NCBI RefSeq assembly: GCF_947179165.1
Contig: NC_077243.1
Coordinates: 50,313,001-50,377,000, forward strand
DNA length: 64,000 bases
Direction: 5' to 3'
Source of the DNA: Solanum dulcamara
Taxonomy: Eukaryota > Streptophyta > Magnoliopsida > Solanales > Solanaceae
Shown here: in pieces, positions 24,393-36,199 of the stretch
Numbering within the stretch: the stretch's first letter is position 1
How the letters are laid out: the number at the start of each line of letters is the position of its first letter
Notes under the pieces: generated by a model
The model's input: the letters and a program-made list of their open reading frames with translations, nothing else
Databases searched by the model: none
Told to the model about the DNA's origin: nothing
Program-made: the position numbers and the translations under genes

Positions 24393-27205
24393 AGTTCATC
24401 CTCAGAGTATCTACATACCGTATCTAGTAAAGTCTTGTTTATCGGTATGTTGTGCACCATATCTATAACCAGGAGGCTATAGGACATTTAGATTGTTACC
24501 TTTCTTTCATATCTAAGATCCTGCGATAGAGATGAGCTATAGGAAATGAGATTCCTTATACTAACCTCTGATTGCAGCAGAAAAATGACACCTATAGAAG
24601 AAGGTGATTGATGATGTTGGAAGTTACAAACTACGCAAGTAAGCAATGGTACAAAAGATATATGTCAGGTAAGGTATTGAAGTACGATGGAAATGTAAGG
24701 TTGAAGATCGAAAGGATAGTAAATAGGGAAATGTAACAAGTGCAGTTTGAGTTGACTATACGAGGTAAGTTCATTATTTTCATACCATCGTTGGTATTAG
24801 GAGACCTGTGTGGCTGTGATATGATATGCTACATGTATATATCCTTATATATGTTGGCCCTATGAGGCACTGTTGGTATTGCCTGCATGCAGGTTTTGAA
24901 ATAGTAAGAAATACAGGGGAAACTCTGCCAAAACTTTTCTTAAAATAAAAAGAGAATGAGATACAAAGTTGTAGTATGTCTTGAAAGGTCGTGCCCACAC
25001 AAATGATGAGATTTGACTAAACTACGAGTATTGCCGACCTTGAGAAATAAGTTAATTGCTGAAGTGATGGTAATAGTAACGAGGAGGTGAATATTGGTAT
25101 GGAGAAAGAATCTGGAAAATATTGGTGATACTAAGAGAGGATTTAAAGAAGACTGGTAGATCTGGATAAAGTGATATATATTAAGGCACCGACTGAATTA
25201 ATATACAGGGATAAATTGTGACGAGTTATAGTTAAAAGAAGTAACAGTTTGATTAAGACAAAAGTACAAGGGAAAAAGAATTGTGATGGATAAGAAGGGT
25301 AAAAGGGTAAGTACGCTTACGTTACCGAGTGCAATTAACCTATAGTATGAATCGTAAAAAAGGATAAGAAGTGTTATAGTATGGGGTGGAATACGAACAT
25401 GATATAATGTGAATATAATAAGGATTGTTATGAAAATAAGTAAGCCTAGGGAGAAAGTGGCCAAAGATATGACATGGTCAGTATGACAAGAATACAAAGG
25501 TATGTGTGAAAACGAAAAGCGAGTTGTAGAACAAATAAAAAAGACTTATCAAGTTAAGGAAAGTTTCAAATAAGGGTTATATGATAACAGATATGATAGC
25601 AAGCACAAGAAAAGAAGGAGTAACTGAAAGGAGGTAATAGGAAAAAAGCGAGATAACAGTGCAGCAATAAGACATGACATGTGTAGTCGAGGATACAAGT
25701 GCTAAATTGAGGGAACTACGAAAGACCAAGCTGTAGAAAGATAAGCAACGAGGTAGAATGAGTGCTAGGAAATGACTGGTATGATATGAATAAAGATGGA
25801 TGAAGAAAATATAGTTTGGAACTAAGGAAAAGGATTATGCAGAAGTAATGTGTTCCGAATGATATAGAGGTAGCATAAGATTCCTCGTGTGCAGAATAAA
25901 AGATAGACATAGATGAGAGAAATGATAAGGGAATCCTAACGGAAGCACCCAAGAGAGATATCATAAATTGAATACGAGTGTGGAACAATAGGGGAATATA
26001 TAGTTATGAACTTAAAGGTGTAGTAAGACTACATGGTGATAAGGTAAGGCCATGATTGAGGTGAACTTGGTATGTTGTTGAGAAAGTTAGAAGTCTGTGT
26101 TGGGTACGCAATAAGGGTAGAAAGGTATAAGACATAAAGGGGTACAACGTACACATGAATTCACTTTGTAAATAGTGAAATCCTTAAGGAACGATGATGG
26201 GAGGCTTGAGAAACAAATGGTGCAATATAAGTTCATCAAAAGAAACAGATGATGTAGGTTGGGATAAAAATACTATTTCAAGAGAACTTTGGACACTTAT
26301 TGTCGAAATATAAGTGTTGCCTAAGTGAGATTTGGATGACTACAAGTACTAATTAACTATTGATGGGAATGAGTGGAGTGTGACCTTGGATAAGTCGTTA
26401 CACTGGTCGCATTACTCAAGTATGGAAAGGGTCCCATCGCTTTATGATTTAGTCATGGTTTTGTACGTGGATAATCAAGTTATAAATTATAAAGAAAGAT
26501 GTGAATATGGTGCAGTACCCAATAGATTGGGGAAAAAGGTTGGATTAATTTGAGATTGGAAATAAGGACATAGAGTAAGGAATAAATGGGTAATGGTATA
26601 AGTACACCCTTAAGGGGGGAAGCGGGTACAAGAAATGCAAGTGCAAGACGGAAACAATTGAGACTACAATATATTTGGTATGGACGCTTAAACTTTAGAT
26701 AAGATCCCTTGCTGAAGCAAGTTAGTAAGATAAAAGAGAAGAAGGCAAGGTGAAGCATGAAGACTAGCGAGACAACGTTGGGGTATTTCTTGGGATAAGT
26801 TGAGCACCTTCGTATATCCTTGTAAGGATTGCAATATAACGTACAAAAGAAAATTTAGAGTAAAATCTGAGTAAAGAGGCAACAGAAGAGTCTAAACTAA
26901 AGATAAAGAAAAGACACAAGATAATGTGTCTAGAAGTTGTTACAAGTTGGGCTAAGGGAATTGTAGAATAGTTTAACCAAGATGATCAGAACTAGTTGAT
27001 CACTAAAAGAAAAGATGGTGAACCTATATTCAAAATATTTTCAGAATTATACTAGTTAATGAAAGACAGAGCATAGAGCAGCTATGTAAAGTTATTATAT
27101 GGGGGAATTCTAGCGTTACTTGATAGCCAACCCTAAGGATTGAGATTAAGTGCTAAAAACAGAGTGACAGTTACAGTCTTTTAAAAGAAATTGAAAGGTA
27201 ATACA
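24393..27205 (+). other. R3 interior: purine-rich non-coding stretch
   Basis: After a gag-like leader ending near an ATG at 24587, no gag, protease, RT or RNase H motif is visible in any frame for about 2.6 kb. From about 24950 to 26950 the plus strand is strongly A/G-rich (runs such as GGAAAAAGAATTG and GAGGAAGG-like words), which produces spurious hydrophobic open frames on the other strand. It occupies the place where R2 carries about 3.5 kb of gag-RT-RH. Confidence 0.6.
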
Positions 27206-28230
27206 TGGGGCTGAAGATTCTAGAATGTGGACTTCATTACAGGCTTACCTCGCTCTCTACAGAAGTATGATTCCATATGGGTTATTGTAGATAGGCTAAC
27301 AAAAATCAGCCTATTTCCTTCCAGTTAGGACTATATATTCAGCTGAGGACTATGTAAGGTTATATATCACGAAAATAGTAAGACTTGTCGGGGTCCCCAC
27401 ATCTATTATCTCAGACAGGGAAGTCTAATTTACAGTTAACTTTTGGAAGTCATTCCAGAAGGGATAAAGGAGCATAGGTGAATCTTAGCACAATATTTCA
27501 CCCTTAGACTGATGGGAAAGTTGAATGTACTATTCAAACGTTAGAGGACATGTTGCGGGCCTATAGTATTGACTTCAGAGGCAGCTGGGATGATCATTTG
27601 TCACTTACCGAGAGTGCCTATAATAATAGTTATCATTCCAATATCCAGATGGCACTGTATGAGGCTTTGTATGGCAGGAAGTGTAGGTTGCCTATTGGTT
27701 GGTTTAAGGTCGATGAAACTAAACTAATACGCCCAGACATGCTTCAGCAGGCTATTGATAAGGTGAAGGTCATATAGGAGAAACTATTAGTAGCCCAGAG
27801 TCAACAAAAATCATGCGTAGATAATTGATGTCGACCTTTAGAGTTTCAGGTTGATGATTGGGTATTCTTGAAAGAGTTACCAATGAAATATGTAATTCGA
27901 TTCAGCAAGAAAGAAAATCTTGTCCCGAGGTACATTAGCCCTTATCAGATCAAGTGTAGGATAGGAAAAGTTGCCTATGAGTTGGACCTACTATCGGATT
28001 TAGAAGCAGTACACTCGGTCTTTCATGTGTCGATGCTTTCCAAATATATTGGTAATCCTTCTAGAGTATTCCTCGTGGATGATATCTAGGTGATAGGGGA
28101 ACTCTCGTATAAGGAACACCCTATATCCATATTTGATCACCAAGTAAAAAGATCGCGCACTAAGGAAGTGGCCTCCATCAAGGTATTGTGGTGAAATAAG
28201 AATAAATAAGATATGAACTGAAAGCCGAAA
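27206..28230 (+). pseudogene. R3 integrase remnant
   Basis: The core starts DFITGLPRS-QKYDSIWVIVDRLTK near 27228. The SDRE region (27410), E in [15 protein letters not shown] (27520-27555), RGSWDDHLSLTESAYNNSYHSN and EALYGRKCRLPIGW follow, so all three catalytic acids are still readable although stops and frameshifts intervene. The C-terminus has NLVPRYISPYQIKCRIGKVAYELDL, SVFHVSMLSKYIGNPSRVF and a chromodomain-like tail. It closely resembles the R2 integrase but lacks its 62-residue deletion. Confidence 0.8.
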
Positions 28231-28401
28231 AAGAGATAGAGAAGAAATATTTGTACCTGTTCCCTACGTCTATAGGTAATATAAACTCCTAAATTGATTG
28301 TATTGGTTAATAAGAGGCCTATATATGACAACTATTATAGAGATTTCTTGAAATCCTTGCAAGACCTTATGAAATTAATTAATATTCAAGGATGTATGTT
28401 C

Positions 28402-28415
28402 TAAAGGGGGAAGGA
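28402..28415 (+). other. R3 polypurine tract
   Basis: TAAAGGGGGAAGGA lies directly before the LTR start TGTTATAACCC at 28416. It corresponds to the R2 PPT. Confidence 0.78.
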
Positions 28416-28855
28416 TGTTATAACCCGCACTTTTGGTGCATGGGAACATCTATTTAGCTTCTCTAAAGCTACCATGTGATCCATGTTATCCCTAAAGTTC
28501 TGTGTGAGCAGTGATGGTTGGAAATAAATTTAGAGAGATGCAAAATGAGTTGAAGGCCAAATAATGAGTCATGGTAATCGACCTACTTGCGTAAGCTACC
28601 AAATTGGATGTCTTACATAATTAAGTTACTTGAGTACATGTCGAGCTTAAGTAACAAGGATTACATAGGTTCTTAAAGTGAGAAATGATTATGAACCCAT
28701 GGAAGAGGAATAAGGAGGTGATGCACCTACTTGGAATAAGTAGGTGATGCACCTTCTTGGACTAATTAGATGATGCACCTACTTGGGTGGACCCCACCCC
28801 ACCACATGGCAGTTAGGGGTGGATGTATGGATGAGGTAGCCCAATAAGGGTTGGA
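28416..28855 (+). repeat. R3 3' LTR, truncated
   Basis: TGTTATAACCCGCACTTTTG matches the start at 18438 and remains alignable to CCCAATAAGGG(T/C)TGGA near 28852, including three 26-bp-spaced dyads at 28716-28780. The remaining about 2.5 kb of the LTR is missing. The sequence switches to an inverted LTR tip. Confidence 0.78.
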
Positions 28856-28975
28856 TACTTGTGAACACCCTTCCTTCCTTAAGATCATTTGATAACGTCA
28901 TGGATAACGTGGATCACATGGCAGCTTTAGAGAAGCTTAAACACATTCCAATATACAAAATTATAGGATATAACA
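28856..28975 (-). repeat. Inverted R2/R3-family LTR tip
   Basis: Homologous to 10559-10666 in the same sense (TCATTTGATAACGTCATGGA, GATCACATGG, TTTAGAGAAGCTTAAACAC, GGATATAACA). It is the outer tip of a minus-strand LTR, ending at 28975. No PPT follows on its right. Confidence 0.7.
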
Positions 28976-28984
28976 ACATGACGG

Positions 28985-29433
28985 TCCTAGGCTTGGATTT
29001 GAGGGTAGAGGTGATAAGACACAATATACTGGCTCTGCATGAGCATCCTCATCATTAGCACCTACTTCATTGCATGGTCCTCAATCATCAGTAGGTAGAG
29101 GTTCAAGCAAAGGTAGAGGATCGAGTTCTAGAGCTGGCCCAAACCACATATATGAACTAGTCAATCGGCAGGAGTCAGAGCATCCCAGATAAGGTTACAA
29201 GAATCTTATCTATTTTCTATTATGACGTATATACATTGATATACCCAAGGGCTACCCTATCATATGTTACTCCATTTGTTGCTAAGAAGTTTGGAGTAGA
29301 GAAAAAGTTATTACGTGAGCCATTTGCAATATCAACTCCAGTAGGAGAATCTATTATAGCTAGAAGGGTGTATTACGGGGACCTGTTAACAGTATATGGC
29401 AAGGACATATTGGCAAATTTAATAAAGCTATAA
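28985..29433 (+). pseudogene. R5 gag end and protease remnant
   Basis: The gag tail reads HGPQSSVGRGSSKGRGSSSR and IYELVNRQESEHP (29070-29190), followed by a protease whose active site is IYPRATLSYVTPF where LIDPGS/TLSYVTPF is expected, so the catalytic Asp-Ser/Thr-Gly is destroyed. The protease continues in an open frame to a stop at 29431. Without the catalytic triplet it could not process a polyprotein. Confidence 0.72.
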
Positions 29434-30690
29434 ATGGTGGATTTTGATGTCATTAGGGGTTCGGATTGGCTATCCTTTTCTTATGCTATATTTTATTATC
29501 GATCTAAGATTGCTCGACTTTATTTCCCAAGTAAGCCAGTCTTGGAGTGGGATGCTAATTCTTTGATGCCTAGAGAAAGGTTTATTTTCTATCTTAAGGT
29601 AACAATAATTATAGAGAAAGGGTGTTTATATCACCTGGTCCAAGTAAGAGTCCTTGAACCTGAGAAAATGGTGCCAACACTTCAACTTGTGCCCATTGTG
29701 AATGAATATCTAGATGTATTTCCAGATGAACTTCCTGGATTACCTCAAAACAGAGAGATTGATTTTTGTATAGATGTAGATCCATGTACCCAACCTATAT
29801 CTATTCCATGTTATAGAATGGCACCAACTGAGTTGAAAGAGGTAAAGGAGAAGTTGAAAGATTTACTTTACAAAGATTTTAATCGCCCTAGCACATCGCC
29901 TTGGGGTTCTCCAGAACTATTTGTATGCAAGAAAGATGGCACCATGTGAATGTGTATAGATTACTGAAAACTAAATAAAGTGATGATAAAGAAAAAAATA
30001 ACCCCTTCAAAGGATAGATGAATTATTTAATCAATTACAAGGAGATAAATGCTTTTCAAAGATTGAATTGAGATTCGAATGTCATCAGCTAAAGATTTGG
30101 GAAGTAGATATTCCCAAAATAACCTTTGGATGAGATATGGCACTTTGAGTTCCTCGTCATGACATTTGGACTAATGAATGCCCCCGCATCCTTTATGTAT
30201 ATGATGAATAGGGTTTTCAAACCCTTTCTTGATTATACGTGATTATATTTATAGATAATATCTTGATATATTCATGTGATGTCGCAGAACATGCAAATCA
30301 TCTAAGATTGATCCTACAAATACTCAAAGAGCACCAACTATATTCCAAGTTTTCTGAATGTGAAGTCTAGATGAACTCACTGTCTTTCTTGGCCATGTGG
30401 TTTCTGGAGAAGGCATTAGGGTAGACTTCCAAAAGATTTAGGTTGTGAAGAGTTGGCCTCAACCTACTACTCCAACCGAGGTGTCCAATAGAGGTACATA
30501 GTTTGTTAGGGCTAGATAACTATTATCAAAGATTTATAGAGGGCTTCTCCACTATTTCTGCCCCATTGACTAAGTTGATGCAAAAGACAGTCAAGTTCCA
30601 ATGTTTAGATGTTTGTGAAAGAAGTTTCCAAGAGCTTAAAGATAAATCGACTACAACGCCAGTATTGGCCTTACTAGAGGGTACATAAGG
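29434..30690 (+). pseudogene. R5 reverse transcriptase
   Basis: The first 171 codons are open: VDFDVIRGSDWLSFSYAIFYYRSK, DVFPDELPGLPQNREIDF, QPISIPCYRMAPTELKEVKEKL and SPWGSPELFVCKKDGTM. Stops and frameshifts follow, but KIELRFECHQLKIWEVDIP (30060-30115) replaces the normal KIDL motif (Asp to Glu). FIDNILIYS near 30250 replaces FIDDILIYS (second Asp to Asn). The thumb/connection continues with SVFLGHVVSGEGIRVDF and LGLDNYYQRFIEGFSTISAPLTKL (30503 onward). Both catalytic motifs are therefore altered. Confidence 0.82.
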
Positions 30691-31210
30691 GTTTGTAGTT
30701 TTTTGTGATACTTTAGGAATTGGCCTAGGGTGCATATTGATGCAGCATGGAAAGGTTATAGCATATGCTTCTCAACAATTGAAAAAACATGAACAATATT
30801 ATCTAACTCATGATTTAGAGCTTCAGTTGTTGTGTTTGTGCTTTAGATTTGGCGTCACTATTTGTATGGGGTACATGTTGATATACTTACAAATCACAAG
30901 TCTCCAATATCTTTTCAAGCAAAAAGAGTTGAATTCGAGTTAAAGAAAGTGGCTAGAGTTGCTAAAGGATTATGATGTGAATATTCTCTACAACCCAAGT
31001 AAATCTAACGTGGTAGCAAATGCACTCAATCGACTATATATGGGCAGCCTAGTACATTTACCACACGTACAACAAGAAATAGTACGAGATGTTCATAGAT
31101 TAGCTAGACTAGGAGTCCCATTACTGGAATCAGAAGATGGAGGCATAGTTGTGCAAAGTGCTGTAGAGTCATCATTAGTGAAAGTCAGTGATGATCCTTT
31201 ATTGCTCTAG
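30691..31210 (+). pseudogene. R5 RNase H and connector
   Basis: [19 protein letters not shown] and [26 protein letters not shown] mark the RNase H fold, followed by a shifted [15 protein letters not shown] second open frame (30959-31207) gives ELLKDYDVNILYNPSKSNVVANALNRL, the conserved RNase H end, then the connector towards integrase (HVQQEIVRDVHRLARLGVPLLESEDGG). At least one frameshift near 30820 and one stop near 30940 break it. Confidence 0.78.
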
Positions 31211-32560
31211 TATCGAGAAGGGATTCGACAACACCTAATTAGTGCATTTGAGTTGGCAGGATATGGTACCTTGATATGCCAAGGATGACAATGTGTTCCT
31301 AATATAAATGGGCTGAGGAAACAAATTATGGTTGAAGCATAATGTTCCCGATATTCAATTTATTCGGTCTCTATAAAGATGTATCATGATGTTAAGGAGG
31401 TCTATTAGTGGAAGACATAAAGAGAAATATAGCAAATTATGTGGCACAATGCTCTAATTGCCAACAAATTAAAGAAGAACATCAAAGACTCAGTGGCCTA
31501 GCTCAGACTATGGACATTCCAATATGGAAATGGGAGATTATTAATATGGATTTTGTTATAGGTTTGCCTTTCTCTTTTAAGAGACATGATTCCATTTTGG
31601 TGATTGTTGATTGATTAACGAAGTTAGCCCACTTCTTGCCCGTCAAATCCACCAACATAGCTGAAAAGTATGCCAAGCTATATATAAGGGTCATTGTTCA
31701 CTTGCAGGTGACTCCATTGTCCATTATACCAGACAGAGGTACCTAGTTTACTGCACATTTTTAGAGGTCATTCAAAAATATTTTGGGCACACAAGTGAAC
31801 CTCAGCACCGCATTCCACCCACAGACAGACGACCAAGCAAAGCACTATCCAGACGCTCGAAGATATGTTAAGAGCATGTGTTCTAAAATTTAAAGGAATT
31901 TGGGATGATCATATGCCCTTGATAGAATTTGCCTAAAATAATAGCTATCACTTCAGCATCGGCATGTCTCCATTTGAAGCTCTTTATGGGTGACGGTTCA
32001 GATCGCCTATCGTTTGGTTTGAAGAATATGAAACTCAAGTATTAGGACCAGATCTCATGCACCAAGCCATTGAGAAATTAAAATTTATACAAGAGCATTT
32101 GAAAACTGCTCAAAGTAGACAAAAATCATATGTAGACATGCGGTGTAGAGACTTAGATTTTCAGGTTAATGAATGGGTATTCTTGAAGGTATCTCATATG
32201 AAAGGTATTATGTGATTTGGGAGGAAAGGTAAGTTGAGCCCCAGGTATATTGGGTCATACAAAGAGTTAGCCAGGTAGCCTATAAAGTAGAGTTTCCTCC
32301 AGAGTTAGCTACAATATATTCGGTCTTCCATATGTGTATGTTACACAAATGCATAGGAGACCCTACACCAGTTATTCCCATAGAAGAGTTATTATTTGAA
32401 GAAGTCTCAGTGACAGTATTAGATCAAAAATTTAGAAAGTGGAGGACCAAATACATAACATCGGTTAAGGTAATTTGGAGAAGTTAAAATTTAGAAAAGC
32501 CACTTGGGAAGAAGAGGCTGACACGAGGTCCATGTATTCCCACTTATTTCAGTAGCTGCT
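31211..32560 (+). pseudogene. R5 integrase
   Basis: The zinc-binding end reads IKRNIANYVAQCSNCQQIKEEHQ (31408-31490). The core starts INMDFVIGLPFSFKRHDSILVIVD; after a stop come LTKLAHFLPVKSTNIAEKYAKLYI, LSIIPDRGT (Asp kept, preceding Ser changed to Pro) and [15 protein letters not shown]. The Glu motif is shifted out of frame near 31845. GRKGKLSPRYIGSYK and the final TWEEEADTRSMYSHLFQ (32505-32553) mark the C-terminal module. Stops are frequent after 31614. Confidence 0.78.
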
Positions 32561-32951
32561 CAAAGGTTCTTAAAGTTTTCACTCCTTTAATTCGAGTATC
32601 AATTATAGTATTTCATAATTCATATATTACATGTTTAGGTACTTGTTTCATATATAATATTTTGGTATTTCATATGTTCCTCAGAGTTGAGATGCCCATA
32701 GTATAAGGTATGTTAAATTAGTTAGAGCGGTTTCCATTTGTATAACGCCAAGCAGAGCCTCGTGGATATCCACGAATATTATTTTGTTGAGATGCTCTAT
32801 GAAACATATTGCATGTATTCTGGTTAGCTGATAGGTTTTGGATAGGCCTATTTACAATGAAAACTCTATCAAATTTTTTATAAACTAATAGATTAGAATC
32901 ATTTTAAGGTACAACCTACATTAGAGGATGAATGATCCCAAAGGGGGATAA
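32561..32951 (+). other. R5 3' untranslated region and polypurine tract
   Basis: No coding signal. It ends with AAAGGGGGATAA (32940-32951), directly before the LTR start TGTAATAACCC, which is a clear PPT. Confidence 0.7.
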
Positions 32952-33990
32952 TGTAATAACCCATAACTTAACGTATGTCTGCAACTCTTAAATGGCGATG
33001 CATTGGTGTGATACTGGGAGATATTATTGCAAATAGTTTTGAATACTAAGTAATCCTTATCTTAAGTCATTTGAAGTGTTACACCAAAATTTATAGGCCA
33101 AAGAGATTATTAAAGAAAAAATTCAAGTTTAAAGGTTCATTGTGGAGGAATATTTTAAATGATCTAATTTATCATCTAACTTTGAAAGAGCGTGTCTCCT
33201 AATATATAAGGAGTAATAGGGACTACAACATATCAAATGAAAGGTTTTTGAGTCTAGTTTAAGTAAAGCAAAATGCTTATCAATACAATGTCGGCGTAAT
33301 AGGTTATGTGTATTTTATGATAGAGACGAGCATTGGCCAATCATTGCAAGACATGTGTCACTTTAGGGAATGTCAACCAAAGTTAGTCTTTTTATATTAG
33401 AAGTTAGGGATTTCATTTTCCATTTACTCCAAAATATGTAGGGACTGGTTCTTACTGATTTCTTTAAGACTTGATAATCTCCAATCCTCCCAATCTTAAG
33501 ATAAGTTGGTTTCTTGTAGAATCAAGTTTATTCCTCTCCAAAGATCATAAATATATACTTAGATAAGTTTTTCTTGATGAAAAGGTGTTGTTCTTGAAGA
33601 TTAAAAAGACAAGGATCTCTTTTCTTGGTCATAGAGATATGGCTCTTGTTCTATCTCCATAAATATTATTCTAAAAGGTGTTTTATGCTTAATTTATGGG
33701 TAAGACTCATAGGACGGTGATAGAAAGCCATGAGTCCATGTTTTACCCATTGTAATTGATTTAAGTGGTGAGGAGGGAGTATGTATAAGGATGTATTATC
33801 AGTTGTATTGATTAAAGGAGGGTTTGGTTGTAATGTATTGAGGCAGTAACTTTGTTACAATAAAATGGAAGGCTAGGTATAGAAAACTTGACTTTTATAG
33901 TTCTTGCAAGTTGGTCACTCTCCAATTGTTTGATGAAATACCTAAATTGCTAAAGAGTATGTTGTAGGTGTTTATATGAGTTCCTATTAT
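32952..33990 (+). repeat. R5 3' LTR, cut by R6
   Basis: Starts TGTAATAACCCATAAC after the PPT. An inverted copy of the whole segment lies at about 59245-60290, which confirms the boundaries. It ends at ...TTCCTATTAT, where the R6 LTR begins. Confidence 0.82.
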
Positions 33991-36199
33991 TGTCATGACC
34001 CGACCTAGGGTCTAGTCATAACACAATGATCATAATGCCGAAGGGATTCAACCAAGCCTCTTGATATATCATAAGGCATTCAAAAGGTAATGTAAGTGCG
34101 GAAAATAATATAAGAAGAGTCTAAACATGATCACATAAAGAAGAGTAGCTTGACCACATAGACTCCATAATATAGGTCCAACGATGCCTCTACTACATGA
34201 ATATGGGCAAGGTCTAATACATGTCCCTACCTCACCCTCAAGTAAAGAAATAAAAGTCTTTGAAAAGAAACAACTCATAATCCACTCTCGATGGATAAGG
34301 ACTCACCAAGAATTTGCCGTAAGAACTCAACTAGCCACGCATGGGAATATGATCCTCAACCCCTACATTATGAAATAATGTAGGCAAAAAATATGTGTTA
34401 GTACTTTTGAGTGTACTAAGTATGAGGGAATAACATGCAACGTAAATAATGAGATGCAATGAACAAGTAATGTACATGATAAAATGATATAAGTAAAGAC
34501 ATGAGATAATCATAATGATCAAAGCATTTGATAAGCATAGTTGAAATCATGAGAGTATATAAGAGATCGTACATATGTGAGATAGGAACCATAACCGACA
34601 TTAAGACCATGCGAGCTTTAACATGGAATCCTGATGTTATCCCTACACCAAAAAAGAGAAATCTACTTACCAAGGTAGACTCTACCCCGCTTGGCGAGTC
34701 ATAATGTACACTATATGCGGATCCACTAGCTAAGCCATGAAGGAAACCTATGGTGGCATGTAGTTTATGGGACATGGTTAATCGCCACTTGTTCACTCGG
34801 TGCTAAGTCAAATCTCACGTAATACATAACATAATAGACATACTTAGCATATATTATAACTTGTTCATAAACTTCATAATTAATAGAATAGCTCATTACA
34901 TAACATATTTGTAATATGAGAATCATCCTCTCATCATTACAATCATACTTGCATGATTCATATAGTTAGGTCCTAGGTCACAACATAGGTCCCTAAGTCA
35001 CCTTATTTCATAACTTGAATGAAATTCAAACCTTGAACATACTTGTAATTGATGATCACAATTCATACTTGAATTTAGAATAAAACTCATATACATAGTT
35101 AATTTGAATGAAAATCATGATAATACATCGTAATCATTGGATTCATAATCATACTTCACAATATCATCATACAAAAAGGCTTTATGCATGGAAAATCATA
35201 ATTGAACTTAAAAACATAATTTAAATAGCCCAATGCAATTCATAAACTAGGGTTACAAACCCAATTGAAATTCATGACTTTTTGAGTAGAAGCCTTGGGA
35301 CTCCATGGGTGAAAGAGACCCATGGATCAATCCCTACATACCTTGACTGAAGTTGACCTTGGAATTGAAAAAGGAGACTTATTCTTGAAGAAACCCTAGC
35401 CAAAAGCTTGATGAAGAATATGAACTTTAAATGAGCCTTGAGAGAGAAGTCTTTTCGTTAATTAGGAATTAATAAGGAAAAGGAATAGATTAAGGAGTAT
35501 TTACGATATTTTCATACTGAATCTAGTCCCTACATTAATAAAGAAATAGAGAATAACTATAATTACCCTCATGTAAGTGGGATCGGAACCCACCACGGAA
35601 GACCCATCACGGTCCGGGATGCTCATCACGGTCCGGGATGTTGGGCTTAGAATCTAAATTTTCTAATTTTGCAGGGAAAGTTTCACAACTTCCTTCACGG
35701 GACCCTTCACAGTCCATGAGGTAAACCACTGTCCATGGACCATGGGTGTGGTACAATCCCTATAGGGTGACCTGCAAGAGTGACCATCATGGAGCTCACC
35801 ACAGTCCGTGAAGAGTTCCATGGCCCGTAGTGGTAAGTCGTGGTCTTAGCCTTGGGATCATTATTTGAGGCTTTAGGGGAAGGGTCACCATGGAAGGCTT
35901 CACAGCCGGTGGTGCTCACCATGATCCATGGTTCCCTGTCGTGGACCTCACCTTGCAGAAATGAACTTCAGGGTCATCACCACAGTTTCTCACCATGAGA
36001 TGTGGTACTCACCACGGCCCGTGATCACCTATGTGGTCATCATCCAGTGCCAAAATTACAGCTTTTCCAAATATTTATGTTTTGATCCTAATTTTCTGAC
36101 TTTCCAAATTCCGCAGTCTTAAAACATCTCCTCCTTGGGAATATTAATACTCGAATGGGACTCAAGCTAGCATAAATGGAATAGGAAAGGAACATTACA
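33991..36199 (-). repeat. R6 3' LTR (2,209 bp)
   Basis: TGTCATGACCCGACCTAGGG at the left and GGAACATTACA at 36199. The first about 460 bp are repeated at 40871-41330. It contains repeated CACGG/CCGTG words at 35580-36040. The open frames seen here on both strands have no protein-like features. Confidence 0.85.
35580..36040. repeat. Clustered CACGG/CCGTG palindromic words in the R6 LTR
   Basis: ATCACGGTCCGGGATG occurs twice in tandem near 35607-35641. Variants CACCACGG, TTCACAGTCCATGAG, CACAGTCCGTGAAG, CATGGCCCGTAG, ACGGCCCGTGATCACC follow at irregular spacing. Many can form short hairpins. The cluster is in the LTR, outside any gene. Confidence 0.7.

Larger units (their letters stand above)
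18438..28855 (+). mobile_element. R3: plus-strand element of the R2 LTR family, interior mostly replaced
   Basis: The 5' LTR starts TGTTATTCTCTGC at 18438 and continues, after insertion of R4, to GGGTCACAACA at 24376. PBS, a short gag-like start, about 2.6 kb of purine-rich non-coding DNA, an integrase remnant, PPT and a 3' LTR (28416-28855) follow. Both LTR starts share TGTTAT(A/T)....GCACTTTTGGT and the 26-bp-spaced dyads. Without gag-PR-RT it looks like a non-autonomous derivative. The model joining 18438-19020 to 21945-24376 as one LTR is inferred from alignment with the R2 LTR. Confidence 0.65.
28976..33990 (+). mobile_element. R5: Tekay-like gypsy element lacking its 5' part
   Basis: Plus strand: end of gag, protease, RT, RNase H, integrase, PPT and a 3' LTR starting at 32952. 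The 5' LTR, PBS and most of gag are lost at the junction with the inverted LTR tip. The 3' LTR is cut at 33990 by R6. Confidence 0.82.

Noticed and set aside
25198..26882. Several 60-99 codon hydrophobic open frames on the minus strand
   Set aside because: They are the complement of an A/G-rich stretch, so Leu/Phe/Ser/Ile-rich text is expected by composition. No motif or consistent frame is present.
34416..34796. A 126-codon minus-strand open frame
   Set aside because: It lies in the R6 LTR, has no recognisable domain, and the equivalent part of related LTRs does not keep it open.
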